Origin: Bacillota bacterium
Lineage (GTDB): Bacteria > Bacillota > Clostridia > Peptostreptococcales > Anaerovoracaceae
Direction: 5' to 3'
NCBI GenBank assembly: GCA_029008005.1
Contig: JAQXIX010000005.1
Location: forward strand, 1-63,643
DNA length: 63,643 nucleotides
Shown: positions 10,288 to 19,776 of the stretch, one piece after another
Layout: each line of letters begins with the position of its first letter
Numbering within the stretch: position 1 is the first letter of the stretch
Translations under genes and position numbers: made by a program
The notes under the pieces: generated by a model
What the model was told of the DNA's origin: nothing
The model's database searches: none
The model's input: only the letters and a program-made list of their open reading frames with translations

Positions 10288-11389
10288 TCACATAGTCCTC
10301 TAATACCGTATCACAAATTATTTCAGTGGCGTTTCTTCTGCTGCATTCTCTGCTTTTCTCTGACACTTCCTGCAGAACAGCCTTATCCTTCATGAAGCTT
10401 CTTATCTTTTCCGACAGCTTAACGTTATCCAGTTCTTTTTCTTCGATTACAAAGGCACCTCCCCTGTCGGCAATCGCCTTTGCATTATGGTACTGATGGT
10501 TTCCGGATACTATCGGTGAAGGAATAAACACTGTCGGTGCTCCACATACCGTCACCTCAGCCACCGTTAGGGCTCCGGCTCTGCTGATTACAAGATCCGA
10601 TGCCGCCAGCCTGTCCGCCATGTCATGCATAAACTCATTTATCTCAATGTTTTCAGCCGGTTCGAAATTGTCTTCTTTCATAGCATGAAGAATAGCGTCA
10701 TAGTAATATGTTCCTGTTCCCAGACATATTCTTATACCCTTTTCTCCGTTAAACTCCTTAATAACAGACATCATCGCCTTGTTGATTCTTCCGGCGCCCT
10801 GGCTTCCTCCGAAGGCCAGAACCACAAATTCATCATCGGAATATCCCAGTCTTTTTCTGGCCGCTTCTCTGTCCGCATTGAGAAATTCCTCCCTGACCGG
10901 ATTGCCGGTTATTACATGTTTATCCGGATCCCTGAAGTATTCACATGCATTCGCAAAACCCAGGAACACTTTTCTGACGTGCTTTTCCAGCATCTTATTC
11001 GTCACTCCCGGATAAGCGTTCTGTTCATGAATATATGTCGGAATACCCATTTTCTGTGCTGTCTTTACTACAGGCGCGCTGGCATATCCTCCGGTTCCGA
11101 TTACGAAATCCGGCTTGAACTCCTTAAGTATCCTTCCGGCCTGTTTCGATCCCTTAAGTAATTTTCTCAGGACATCAACATTCTTCAGAGGGTTCCTCCT
11201 GTTTATTCCTGCGATTGTAATAAGCTCAATGTCGTACCCTCTCTGTGGTACCAGAACTTTTTCCAGACCTCTTTCCGCGCCTACGAACAGTATCTCCGAC
11301 TCCGGGTACCTTTTCTTTATCTCGTCTGCTATTGCTATTGCGGGATATATGTGTCCGCCTGTGCCTCCGCCTGTCATTATTACTTTCAT
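10274..11389 (-). CDS. murG: UDP-GlcNAc:lipid I GlcNAc-transferase MurG
   Basis: Membrane-associated GT28 glycosyltransferase, 371 residues, that converts lipid I to lipid II on the inner face of the membrane. The N-terminal loop GGGTGGHIYPAIAIA, the second loop GTGGYASAP and the C-terminal donor-binding stretch ASDLVISRAGALTVAEV are all present. The ATG at 11389 has GGGAG 6 bases upstream. The unusual point is that the reading frame of the upstream ftsW continues 164 bases into murG in another frame (11226-11389), so the start of murG and the tail of FtsW share DNA. Confidence 0.97.
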   Translation of the reverse strand: MKVIMTGGGTGGHIYPAIAIADEIKKRYPESEILFVGAERGLEKVLVPQRGYDIELITIAGINRRNPLKNVDVLRKLLKGSKQAGRILKEFKPDFVIGTGGYASAPVVKTAQKMGIPTYIHEQNAYPGVTNKMLEKHVRKVFLGFANACEYFRDPDKHVITGNPVREEFLNADREAARKRLGYSDDEFVVLAFGGSQGAGRINKAMMSVIKEFNGEKGIRICLGTGTYYYDAILHAMKEDNFEPAENIEINEFMHDMADRLAASDLVISRAGALTVAEVTVCGAPTVFIPSPIVSGNHQYHNAKAIADRGGAFVIEEKELDNVKLSEKIRSFMKDKAVLQEVSEKSRECSRRNATEIICDTVLEDYVNAQG

Positions 11390-12572
11390 TTTCTTCTCCC
11401 GCAGGAATCACCCTGCCTTCTCCTTTAGATATATTAAGCACAACACCGGCAAGGAACATGAAAATCATAAGAGCATTTCCGCCATAACTGATAAACGGCA
11501 GGTTAATTCCCGTCGCCGGCATCGATGAAGTAACTACTGCTATGTTCAGCACTACCTGTATGGCAACCATCAGTGTGACTCCGGATGCCAGCAGCATCCC
11601 GAACTGATCGCTGCATTTAAGTGCGGCACGTGCACACCTCCACAGGAAAATACAGTATATCATCATGAGAACAAGGATTCCTATAAATCCTGTTTCTTCT
11701 CCGATAATCGCAAGAATAAAGTCATTCTGAGGTTCGGGAAGGTAAAGGCTCTTCTGCACACTCTTCCCGAGACCAACACCCGTTAGTCCGCCCGATCCCA
11801 GAGCCAGCAGTGACTGTACTACCTGGTAGCTTTCACCGGCCGCGTCCTGAAAAGGATCGAGGAAACTTGTAAATCTCTGGGACCAGTGTCCCGGTACGAA
11901 AAGTATTATTCCCATAACACCGATAAATCCTGCCAGCATCAGCCCTATTGTCCATTTCTTGTCGGCGCCGGCCACTATCAGCATAGCTATCACTATACCG
12001 CAGAGAGTTATTGCCGTCGAGAGATTGGGCTGCTTCATTATCAGTGCCGCAGCGATAAACATCAGGATTACAACAGGCAGAACACCTCTCAGGTTATCAT
12101 GTATCCTGTTCTTTTTCGTGCCGAAGAACCAGGCGATAAAGAGAATCATTCCGACCTTAATAAGCTCTCCGGGCATAATCGATATCGGTCCAAATTCTAT
12201 CCACCTGCTGGCATTGTTGTATGTTGACCCTATCGGTGTCAAAACGACTATCAGAAGCAGATAACATACTCCCGTAGCGAGCACCACAACTTTGCCGTTA
12301 CAGTATTTCCTGTAATCAACCATCATTCCAAAAGCCATTAAAGCGAGTCCCAGAGCAACCCATATACCATCTCTGATCAGATAATAGTAAGGTGTCTGGC
12401 CTTTGCTTATGGATGAATAGTAGCTGGCACTGAATACTGCAGTAAGACCAAGGGCAACGAGAACAAGTGTCACGACAAGCAGTACAAAATCAACCGATTC
12501 TCCCTTCGATGCTATCGGCCTGATTTTTTTCGTCTTTTTTTCAGATGTTTTCAGTGCAGCTTCTGAACGCAT
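11226..12572 (-). CDS. ftsW: Lipid II polymerase FtsW with basic C-terminal tail
   Basis: SEDS-family septal peptidoglycan glycosyltransferase, 448 residues from the start chosen here. About ten membrane helices follow a basic cytoplasmic head; SEDS hallmarks include QPNLSTA, the loop VVQSLLALGSGGLTGVGLG and the final segment PFISYGGNALM. The ATG at 12572 is preferred over the far-upstream 12629 codon because AGGAG lies 13 bases before it and the overlap with murD falls to 22 bases. After the last helix about 70 hydrophilic residues follow, rich in Arg, Ser and Lys, of which the last 54 are read out of frame over murG. Most FtsW proteins end soon after the last helix. FtsW rather than RodA is chosen from its position in the cluster. 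Confidence 0.92.
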   Translation of the reverse strand: MRSEAALKTSEKKTKKIRPIASKGESVDFVLLVVTLVLVALGLTAVFSASYYSSISKGQTPYYYLIRDGIWVALGLALMAFGMMVDYRKYCNGKVVVLATGVCYLLLIVVLTPIGSTYNNASRWIEFGPISIMPGELIKVGMILFIAWFFGTKKNRIHDNLRGVLPVVILMFIAAALIMKQPNLSTAITLCGIVIAMLIVAGADKKWTIGLMLAGFIGVMGIILFVPGHWSQRFTSFLDPFQDAAGESYQVVQSLLALGSGGLTGVGLGKSVQKSLYLPEPQNDFILAIIGEETGFIGILVLMMIYCIFLWRCARAALKCSDQFGMLLASGVTLMVAIQVVLNIAVVTSSMPATGINLPFISYGGNALMIFMFLAGVVLNISKGEGRVIPAGEENESNNDRRRHRRTHISRNSNSRRDKEKVPGVGDTVRRRGKRSGKSSGTTERVRH

Positions 12573-13915
12573 TTTCTGAAGTGATCTCCTCTCTCTTCGA
12601 AACTGTTGTACATATCCCAGCTGGCACATGCAGGCGACAGGAGAACAACGTCTCCCTTTTCCGCCTGTTCGTATGCCTTAAGAACACATTCTTCCATGTT
12701 ACTGCACATGGTAATATTGGTAAATCCCGCTTTTTCTGCGGCATCTTTTATTTTCTCAGCAGTCTTTCCCATGAGAACAAGTCCCTTGACAGGTCCTATA
12801 AACTCTTTTGCAAATTGTTCAAACTCTGATCCCTTGTCATATCCTCCCGCAATAAGGATGATATTCTCTTTCATTGCTTCTATTGCTTTGGAGGCTGCAT
12901 CTGTATTCGTTCCCTTAGAGTCATTGACAAATCTCACACCGTTTACTTCTCCGCACATTTCTATTCTGTGTTCAACTCCCGCAAACTGTCTGAGAACCTC
13001 TCCGATTACATTTGGCTCAACTCCTCCAAAGAATGATATGGCCGCAGCCGCCAGTGCATTTTCAAGATTATGGCTTCCCGGAATCTTAAGCTCCTCTGTT
13101 CCGCATATTAATATTTCTTCGCCATCCTGCCTTTTGATGATTATCGTTCCATCCTTAACAAAGGCTCCGAAATCAAGCTTCTCAACTCTGCTGAAAGGAA
13201 CGACACAGGCTCTGCATCCTTCTCTTTCAATCAGCTCCCAGCTTGCCTTGTCATCGTAATTCATAATGCAGAAATCTTCTTCAGTCTGATTCCTGAATAT
13301 GGCTGCCTTTGCTTTACCGTAGTTAATCATATCGCCGTGCCTGTTCAGATGATCGGGCGTTAAATTGAGTATGGCTGAAACTGCAGGTCTGAACCGGCTG
13401 ATTGTTTCCAGCTGGAAACTGCTGGTTTCCGTTACGAGCACATCCTCTTCACATGCTTCTGCTGCTTCGGAAGCAATTGCGACTCCGATGTTTCCGCCTA
13501 CATGAGTCGTAAAGCCGGCCGCCTTGTATATTTCACCTACAAGAGTTGTTGTAGTCGTTTTGCCGTTTGTCCCTGTTATAGCAACGAATCTGCCCTTGCT
13601 CAATCTGTAGGCAAGTTCCAGTTCACCTATTATTTCTGCACCTGCAGACTTTGCTTTCTGTATGAAATCAAGAGTCGGCGGAACGCCCGGACTCAAAATA
13701 AGCATATCGAATTTCTCATCTTCATCAGGTGTTTTCCCGAAGATACATCCTGAACAGTTTTCCTCCAGAAATCCGCGAAGCTGCTCGTCTATTTCATCGG
13801 CGCTTTTGCTGTCCTGGACGAAAACCTCGGCTCCTTTCTTCAGAGTCTCAATTACTGCCGCTTTACCTGAACGGCCCATTCCCACAACCAGTACTTTTTT
13901 GTCTTTTAATTCCAT
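12551..13915 (-). CDS. murD: UDP-N-acetylmuramoyl-L-alanine:D-glutamate ligase
   Basis: Cytoplasmic ATP-dependent Mur ligase, 454 residues, that adds D-glutamate to UDP-MurNAc-L-Ala. An N-terminal Rossmann-like UDP-binding domain (KVLVVGMGRSGKAA, about 5-18) precedes the central ATPase loop GTNGKTTTTTL (about 114-124) and the C-terminal ligase domain (EHRIE and VNDSKGTN, about 310-330). It lies 18 bases after mraY and overlaps ftsW by 22 bases. Confidence 0.97.
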   Translation of the reverse strand: MELKDKKVLVVGMGRSGKAAVIETLKKGAEVFVQDSKSADEIDEQLRGFLEENCSGCIFGKTPDEDEKFDMLILSPGVPPTLDFIQKAKSAGAEIIGELELAYRLSKGRFVAITGTNGKTTTTTLVGEIYKAAGFTTHVGGNIGVAIASEAAEACEEDVLVTETSSFQLETISRFRPAVSAILNLTPDHLNRHGDMINYGKAKAAIFRNQTEEDFCIMNYDDKASWELIEREGCRACVVPFSRVEKLDFGAFVKDGTIIIKRQDGEEILICGTEELKIPGSHNLENALAAAAISFFGGVEPNVIGEVLRQFAGVEHRIEMCGEVNGVRFVNDSKGTNTDAASKAIEAMKENIILIAGGYDKGSEFEQFAKEFIGPVKGLVLMGKTAEKIKDAAEKAGFTNITMCSNMEECVLKAYEQAEKGDVVLLSPACASWDMYNSFEERGDHFRKCVQKLH

Positions 13916-13933
13916 ATCTCGCCTCTAACTATA

Positions 13934-14935
13934 TCAAACTATAATAATAATCATCGCAATAATGCAGCATATGAACGTAAACGCCCAAAAGCTTACAACA
14001 ACAGTTCTCTCACCGAATCCGCACTTCTCGAAGTGATGATGTATCGGAGCCATCTTAAAGAGTCTCTTGCCTCCTGTCGCCTTAAAGTAGCCTACCTGGA
14101 GAACAACGGACAGAGCTTCGATTACATAGAGAAGCCCTGCCACAAGAAGCAGCAGTTCGAGATGCATCATAATCGCTGCAGCTGCAACTCCACCGCCGAG
14201 TGCCAAAGATCCCGTATCTCCCATGAACACCTTTGCGGGATTTCTGTTATACAAAAGGAATCCGAGACATGCACCGCAAAGGGCACCGAAAAATATTTCT
14301 TCCGAACATGTGGCATTGCCTGCACTCATCATATGAGCGCCTCCCATTAGAGCTGCCAGGGCGAAAAACAGTGATACCAGTGCTGTCACTCCCGATGCCA
14401 GTCCATCAAGTCCGTCCGTAAGGTTTACGGCATTTGTCATAGCCAGCACTGCGAAAACTTCGAAAACGTAATACCAGATTCCGAAATCCACGTAGGTGTC
14501 TGCCACCGGAATGTAAACAAGTGTGCCGTATGAGGAAAACTTCGCAACTATAACAGCGAAGATAATTGACAGTATCAGCTGCAATCCGAACTTCTGCCCG
14601 GCCTTCAGTCCTTCGTTCTGTTTCTTTATTACCTTAAGATAATCATCGAAAAATCCAATAAAGCCAAAGCCTAAGAATATGAGAAGAATCACGAGTATGT
14701 ACTGCCAGCTGCACCCTAGTATTACCGATGCTGCCAGAGCAGTTACACATGTGGCTATTATCATACTTATACCACCCATACTCGGCGTTCCTGCTTTCGA
14801 ATAATGGGATTCCAGACCTTCTTCTCTTATGTTCTGACCTGCCTTTTCTCTCAGTACAGGAATTTCGAATTTCGTTATGACTGCAGTAATTACAAAAGAA
14901 ACTGCCATTATTATAATCAAGTAAACTATATCCAT
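13934..14935 (-). CDS. mraY: Phospho-N-acetylmuramoyl-pentapeptide transferase
   Basis: Integral membrane enzyme, 333 residues with ten predicted helices, that joins phospho-MurNAc-pentapeptide to undecaprenyl phosphate to make lipid I. Conserved loops are present: FFDDYLKV with the Asp pair, NAVNLTDGLDGLASG, and the HHHFEKCG histidine motif. It overlaps the murF stop by 10 bases, so the two are probably translationally coupled. Confidence 0.97.
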   Translation of the reverse strand: MDIVYLIIIMAVSFVITAVITKFEIPVLREKAGQNIREEGLESHYSKAGTPSMGGISMIIATCVTALAASVILGCSWQYILVILLIFLGFGFIGFFDDYLKVIKKQNEGLKAGQKFGLQLILSIIFAVIVAKFSSYGTLVYIPVADTYVDFGIWYYVFEVFAVLAMTNAVNLTDGLDGLASGVTALVSLFFALAALMGGAHMMSAGNATCSEEIFFGALCGACLGFLLYNRNPAKVFMGDTGSLALGGGVAAAAIMMHLELLLLVAGLLYVIEALSVVLQVGYFKATGGKRLFKMAPIHHHFEKCGFGERTVVVSFWAFTFICCIIAMIIIIV

Positions 14936-16338
14936 TTTAACTCCTCAACAATATCTTCAAGTTTCATACCCCTGGATGCCTTGACAAGAACCATATCCCC
15001 TTCTTTTATGTAATTCCTTATATTATTCATTATCTCTTCTTTTGTTTCGAAATGCTCTGCTCTGAATGCCGCGGATTCTGATACCCCGGATGCTTCATCT
15101 GCCATGAAGTCCGACGCCTTGCCGACACAGTAAAGTCTGTCGATACCTGACGCTGCCGCATGAGCGCCTACTTCTCTGTGGCCTTTTTCTTCAGTGTCCC
15201 CCAGTTCGAACATATCGCCCAGTATAGCGATTTTTCGACCTGTCCACCTTGTTGCCGCGAGAACATCAATGGCACTTTTCATTGAATCCGGGCTGGCGTT
15301 ATAAGTGTCATCAATTACAGTTACTGTTTTACCTGTTACTTTTTTAAGACGACTGCCTGTAAGAACAGCTTTTGAAAGTCCTCTGCAGCCTTCTTCGAAA
15401 GTAACGCCAAGCAGCCGGCCGACAGCAAGCGCCATTGCTGCGTTAAGGGCATTGTGGCTTCCCGGCAGAGGCAAATGAACTTCTCTCTCGCCGTCCTCGA
15501 AAGTTAAACTAAATTTTATACCCTCCATGCCGTAATCGTCAACACGGGAAATCCTGTAATCACAGTCATCCCATGTGCCCGCCGAAATCTGTCTGAAGCT
15601 GCCTTTTATCTTGCTTTCATTGAGATATTCGCTGTCTTCTGCATATACGAGCACACCGCCTTCTTCTGCCGTAGGCAGGTTCTCCGTTATCTCCATCTTC
15701 GCTTTGAAGATTCCGTCTCTGCTTCCCAATTTCTCTATATGTGCTACGCCTATATTAGTCACTACACCGACTTCCGGTTTCACTATTTCGCAAAGTCTTC
15801 TTATCTCTCCGAATCTGTCCATTCCCATTTCAAGCACTGCCGCTTCCGTGCTGCTGTCCATCTGAAAAACAGAAAGAGGAAGCCCTATAAGATTATTATA
15901 GTTCTTGTAATTCTTAACGCAGCTGTATTTCTCCGAAAGCACATGATAAATGAGATCTCTTGTTGAAGTCTTGCCCACACTTCCCGTTACCGCTACCTTC
16001 CGTACATTCAGGCTCTGAAGATAAAAGGCTGCAACTTCTCCGAGAGCATACTCTGTATCTTCTACGAGAATTATATTGAGTTTTTCTCTGAGTTCCTTTC
16101 CGACTTTTTCCGGCCAGTCTTCCATATGTGATACGAGAACTGTTCTACACCCGCTTTCGGCAACCTGAGGGATAAACATGTGACCGTCTGCATTTTCTCC
16201 GCATATTGCCACAAACATATCGCCTTCGCCGCACTCTCGTGAATCATGTCTGACGCCTGTAATAACATCTTCGGGATTCCCTGCTTCCAGTCTACCTCCC
16301 GACGCCTTAACAATTTCTTTAATACTTAGTTTATTCAT
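14926..16338 (-). CDS. murF: UDP-MurNAc-tripeptide:D-Ala-D-Ala ligase
   Basis: Mur ligase, 470 residues, that adds D-Ala-D-Ala to complete the pentapeptide precursor. The N-terminal MurF-type uridine domain covers about 25-95, the ATP loop VTGSVGKTSTRDL is at about 116-128, and the C-terminal motif DDTYNASPDSM is at about 336-346. It overlaps the upstream penicillin-binding protein gene by 8 bases. In many Firmicutes murE sits between these two genes; here it is missing, so the third-residue ligase must be elsewhere. Confidence 0.96.
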   Translation of the reverse strand: MNKLSIKEIVKASGGRLEAGNPEDVITGVRHDSRECGEGDMFVAICGENADGHMFIPQVAESGCRTVLVSHMEDWPEKVGKELREKLNIILVEDTEYALGEVAAFYLQSLNVRKVAVTGSVGKTSTRDLIYHVLSEKYSCVKNYKNYNNLIGLPLSVFQMDSSTEAAVLEMGMDRFGEIRRLCEIVKPEVGVVTNIGVAHIEKLGSRDGIFKAKMEITENLPTAEEGGVLVYAEDSEYLNESKIKGSFRQISAGTWDDCDYRISRVDDYGMEGIKFSLTFEDGEREVHLPLPGSHNALNAAMALAVGRLLGVTFEEGCRGLSKAVLTGSRLKKVTGKTVTVIDDTYNASPDSMKSAIDVLAATRWTGRKIAILGDMFELGDTEEKGHREVGAHAAASGIDRLYCVGKASDFMADEASGVSESAAFRAEHFETKEEIMNNIRNYIKEGDMVLVKASRGMKLEDIVEELKWI

Positions 16339-18292
16339 GGTACAGATACACCTTCGTTCCTTTTTTTACTTTCTTGCCTGCTGACGGATACTGCTTGGTT
16401 ACTGTGGCATCATTTGACTTTGATTCTTCCTTCATGTCATAGCCGAGATCCTTACCGGCCAGTATTCCTATTGCATCTCCAAGATTCTTACCTGTAACAT
16501 CAGGTACAGACACTTTCTCGTTTTTATCTTCTTCTGAAGAAGATGACGGCTGTATATTCAAGTGCCTGAGGGATTTAGACAGTATGCTGCTGACTACGGG
16601 ACCTGCTGTTGCACTTCCGTATTTGATCCCTTTAGGGCTGTCTATTATTACGAGAACAGTCAGACCGGGATCATCCATAGGAGCCATTCCCAGACACGAA
16701 GAATATGTATCGTTTACATACTTGCCGTTTTTAACTTTATTGGCTGTTCCTGTTTTACCGCCTACTTTATAACCGCTTACAGCTGCAGTACCGCCGCCTC
16801 CGTCTTTAACAACGTATTCCATTATGTCTCTGACTTCCGCCGCAGTCTCTTCGGAGATTGTCTGTCTGACAACTTCAGGTTCGATTTCTTTCACAGTCTT
16901 GCCGTTCTTGTCAACAATCTCCTTGACAAGTCTAGGCTGCATAAGTTTACCGTCGTTGCCGTATGAGTTTATGGCAGTTACAAGCTGTATCGGCGTAACG
17001 GCTATTCCCTGACCGAATCCGATTTCTGCGAGACCTACCGGACCTGCAGTTTCTTCAGACTGCATTATGGCTCTTCCCTCTGAAGGGAAGTCAACTCCCG
17101 TAATATCGGTAATTCCGAAATTCTCAAGATAATCGTAGAATTTAGTTATTCCTACTTTCGTTGAAAGTGTCATAAACACAGGGTTGCACGAATTGCCTAC
17201 AGCCTGCTTCAACGACTCGGAACCGTGTCCCGATCTTTCCCAGCAGTGTATCACCTGACCGGCGACAGTCTTGGCTCCGGTGCAGTGGTACATACTGTCC
17301 ATAGTTGTTACGCCCTCTTCCAGAGCTATTCCTGTAGTCAAAAGCTTAAATACGGAACCCGGCTCATAAACGTCACTTATTATGAAGTTACGCCACATTT
17401 TACTGAGGTATTCCGACTGTTCCTTCTGTGACATAGTTTTGAACTGAGCTTTTTCTTTATCGGAAACCGGCTCATAAGGATTATTCGGATCGAAGGTAGG
17501 AGTCTGTGCAAGTGCCAGAATATCTCCTGTCTTAGGATCCATCACTATCGCCATGGCTCTGTCGGCGCTTGTCTTATTCATCGCTTTCGCCAGAGCGTCC
17601 TCAACATAGCTCTGAATTACCATGTCGATTGTGGTAACAAGACTGTACCCGTCTTCTGCCTGATAATACCTTTCTCCGCTGAAGGAATATGACAACTGAT
17701 TTCCTTTAGTGTCTGTGTAGTCAACCCAACGTCCGGAAATACCGGCCAGATAACTGTTGTACTGCAGTTCTATTCCCGACTGCCCGTCGTTATTATCATT
17801 AACCATTCCCAGTACATTGGCAGCCATAGTACCGTTCGGGTAACTTCTCTTCGTATCATTTGTGAGAGCTATCCCCGCATATTTTTTCTCACGTATTTTA
17901 TCTGCAGTATCCTTGTCTATTTCCTCCGCAAGCTTAACCTGAGATTTATTGCTTTTTATCTGCTCCAGTATTTCTTCCTTATCTGCATCAAGAATCTGCG
18001 CCAGTTCTTCGGCCGTTTCTTCCCGTTTTTCCTTATCAATCGCAGATGGAGTCGCATACACCGTATAACATCTTACACTTGTCGCCAGCACCTCTCCGTT
18101 TCTGTCGTAAATAACACCTCTTTCGGCTTCGATAGGAGTGTCCTTGGTCTGTCTTTCCAGCGCCATTTCTTTATACTCATCGCCTTTGACAACCTGTATC
18201 CATCCTACTCTTCCGGCAAGCAAAAGCAGAAAGCCAAAAACAATTATTATTAAAATTATTAAGTTTTTCCTGCTGACGTTTGATGTCTGCAT
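16331..18292 (-). CDS. Class B penicillin-binding protein with PASTA domain (FtsI/SpoVD type)
   Basis: Septal transpeptidase, about 653 residues. One N-terminal membrane helix is followed by the dimerisation domain (about 30-220). The transpeptidase has the catalytic tetrad SVFK in PGSVFKLLT, the SCN motif and KTGTAN. A single C-terminal PASTA domain begins at VPDVTGKNLG. The ATG at 18292 is chosen because AAAGGA lies 6 bases upstream; the longer frame begins with an unsupported TTG right after the previous stop. Position between ftsL and murF fits a pbpB/spoVD/ftsI role; since sporulation genes are not seen, vegetative division is the simpler reading. Confidence 0.9.
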   Translation of the reverse strand: MQTSNVSRKNLIILIIIVFGFLLLLAGRVGWIQVVKGDEYKEMALERQTKDTPIEAERGVIYDRNGEVLATSVRCYTVYATPSAIDKEKREETAEELAQILDADKEEILEQIKSNKSQVKLAEEIDKDTADKIREKKYAGIALTNDTKRSYPNGTMAANVLGMVNDNNDGQSGIELQYNSYLAGISGRWVDYTDTKGNQLSYSFSGERYYQAEDGYSLVTTIDMVIQSYVEDALAKAMNKTSADRAMAIVMDPKTGDILALAQTPTFDPNNPYEPVSDKEKAQFKTMSQKEQSEYLSKMWRNFIISDVYEPGSVFKLLTTGIALEEGVTTMDSMYHCTGAKTVAGQVIHCWERSGHGSESLKQAVGNSCNPVFMTLSTKVGITKFYDYLENFGITDITGVDFPSEGRAIMQSEETAGPVGLAEIGFGQGIAVTPIQLVTAINSYGNDGKLMQPRLVKEIVDKNGKTVKEIEPEVVRQTISEETAAEVRDIMEYVVKDGGGGTAAVSGYKVGGKTGTANKVKNGKYVNDTYSSCLGMAPMDDPGLTVLVIIDSPKGIKYGSATAGPVVSSILSKSLRHLNIQPSSSSEEDKNEKVSVPDVTGKNLGDAIGILAGKDLGYDMKEESKSNDATVTKQYPSAGKKVKKGTKVYLYHE

Positions 18293-18317
18293 CTGCATTC
18301 CTTTCAGTACATAGTTA

Positions 18318-18356
18318 ATCCCGGGCATTATCATATAACACAATAATGACCGGGAT
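18318..18356 (-). repeat. Hairpin between ftsL and the penicillin-binding protein gene
   Basis: Inverted repeat with 14-base arms and one mismatch (left arm ATCCCGGGCATTAT at 18318-18331, right arm 18343-18356) and an 11-base loop. It lies in an otherwise tightly packed operon, within a 78-base gap, and is not followed by a T run on the minus strand. A role in mRNA processing or stability is possible (inference). Confidence 0.6.
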
Positions 18357-18370
18357 GTGTAGTTTCGCAA

Positions 18371-18835
18371 TTAATTATATGCTTTTTCTTTAATTATATC
18401 CGCAAATCCCTTTTCAGGTACATCTCCTGCTGAAATGTACACAATATTTTTCGGTTTGGCAGTCTTCATCCCAAGTTCACTTTTAGCTGCGCCCTCTATA
18501 TAGCTGATTTTAGTCGAACTCATTATCTTAACATCCAGATCTCCGATTTCGCCTGCTATCGCATCGTTCTGAGCCTTTGCTTTATTGATGTCATAAGTCA
18601 GCTTCGCCGCCGTAGATGCGAGAACCACACCAAGAATAAGCGCAATTGCTACTGCGAGTACCATAAGAAGAACAGGTTTCCTGCCGCTGCTTGGCATAGT
18701 CAGAGTCCCTGCTTTAGCCTCTGCCTTGCGGCGGCGTTCAACTCTCTGCGCTTCACGATCCACCTGAGGCTTCATGTCTATTCCGTATTTATGATACTGT
18801 TTCTGATATTCATACCATTGTTCAGGTGCAATCAT
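18371..18835 (-). CDS. ftsL: FtsL-like cell division protein
   Basis: Small bitopic protein of 154 residues. A cytoplasmic, basic region (1-50) precedes one membrane helix (about 52-75, VLLMVLAVAIALILGVV) and a short extracellular coiled-coil-like part of about 75 residues. FtsL sequences diverge strongly, so the call rests on size, topology and the canonical position rsmH-ftsL-PBP. In the divisome FtsL joins FtsQ and FtsB to activate FtsW and its partner PBP (family knowledge). Confidence 0.75.
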   Translation of the reverse strand: MIAPEQWYEYQKQYHKYGIDMKPQVDREAQRVERRRKAEAKAGTLTMPSSGRKPVLLMVLAVAIALILGVVLASTAAKLTYDINKAKAQNDAIAGEIGDLDVKIMSSTKISYIEGAAKSELGMKTAKPKNIVYISAGDVPEKGFADIIKEKAYN

Positions 18836-18840
18836 TAATT

Positions 18841-19776
18841 CTACCTCTTCTCAATTACTCTTAACTTGGCACTTCTTGCTCTGGGGTTATCCGTCAGCTC
18901 ACTTTCCGACGGGATAATAGGCTTGCCGGTAACCTTCTTAACATCACTGACCTTACCGCACACGCACACCGGGAATTCCGGAGGACATGTGCACGGGTTT
19001 ATTCTCCTGTTATATGCTTCCTTTACTATTCTGTCCTCAAGGGAATGGAATGTTATTATGCAAAGTCTTCCATCCGGATTAAGCACATCACAGAATCTGT
19101 CTATTGCATCCTTCAGCTGTTCAAGTTCGCTGTTGACTTCTATTCTGATTGCCTGGAATGTTCTCTTGGCAGGATGAGGCCCTTCTCTTCTCGCCCCTGC
19201 CGGTATTGCATTCTTTATTATTTCAACAAGTTCGCCGGTCGTATTTATCTTTTCTTTTTTTCTTGCCTTTGTGATAAACTCGGCAATTCTGGAAGCCCAC
19301 TTCTCTTCACCGTATTTTCTTATTATTTCTGTCAGCTGATTTTTATCATAGCCGTTTACGACATCATATGCCGTGAAGCTGTCATCTCTGTTCATTCTCA
19401 TATCAAGAGGTGCGTCGTGCATATACGAAAAACCTCTTTCCGGATTATCCAGCTGAAATGATGACACTCCTATATCAAGAAGTGCTCCGTCTATACCTGA
19501 AATATCATTGTCATCAAGAACATCTTTAATGTCGGCATAGGTGCTCTTCACTAGAAGTTTCCTGCACTTAAGGTCTTCAAGTCTCTTTCCGGCAGCACTG
19601 AGAGCATCATCATCTCTGTCAATCCCCACCAGAAGACCTTTTTCTGAAAGCTGCTCTCCTATTCCGTGAGCATGCCCTCCTCCTCCGAGTGTTCCGTCTA
19701 CATATATGCCGTCCGGCTTTATCTTAAGATTGTCTATACATTCCCGATATAACACCGGCACATGATTAAAATCCAT
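18841..19776 (-). CDS. rsmH: 16S rRNA N4-methyltransferase (C1402)
   Basis: SAM-dependent methyltransferase RsmH (MraW), 311 residues from the start used here. The family motifs include the N-terminal NHVPVLYRECIDNL, the SAM loop DGTLGGGGHA, GALLDIGVSSFQLD, and the C-terminal ITFHSLEDRIVK and NPRARSAKLRVIEK. The ATG at 19776 is preferred because it has GGAG 4 bases upstream and begins exactly at the conserved family N-terminus; it overlaps mraZ by 11 bases. A longer in-frame extension to 19836 lies wholly within mraZ. Confidence 0.96.
   Translation of the reverse strand: MDFNHVPVLYRECIDNLKIKPDGIYVDGTLGGGGHAHGIGEQLSEKGLLVGIDRDDDALSAAGKRLEDLKCRKLLVKSTYADIKDVLDDNDISGIDGALLDIGVSSFQLDNPERGFSYMHDAPLDMRMNRDDSFTAYDVVNGYDKNQLTEIIRKYGEEKWASRIAEFITKARKKEKINTTGELVEIIKNAIPAGARREGPHPAKRTFQAIRIEVNSELEQLKDAIDRFCDVLNPDGRLCIITFHSLEDRIVKEAYNRRINPCTCPPEFPVCVCGKVSDVKKVTGKPIIPSESELTDNPRARSAKLRVIEKR

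Noticed and set aside
12541-12744. 67-codon frame inside murD/ftsW
   Set aside because: Lies fully over murD in another frame with no start signals.
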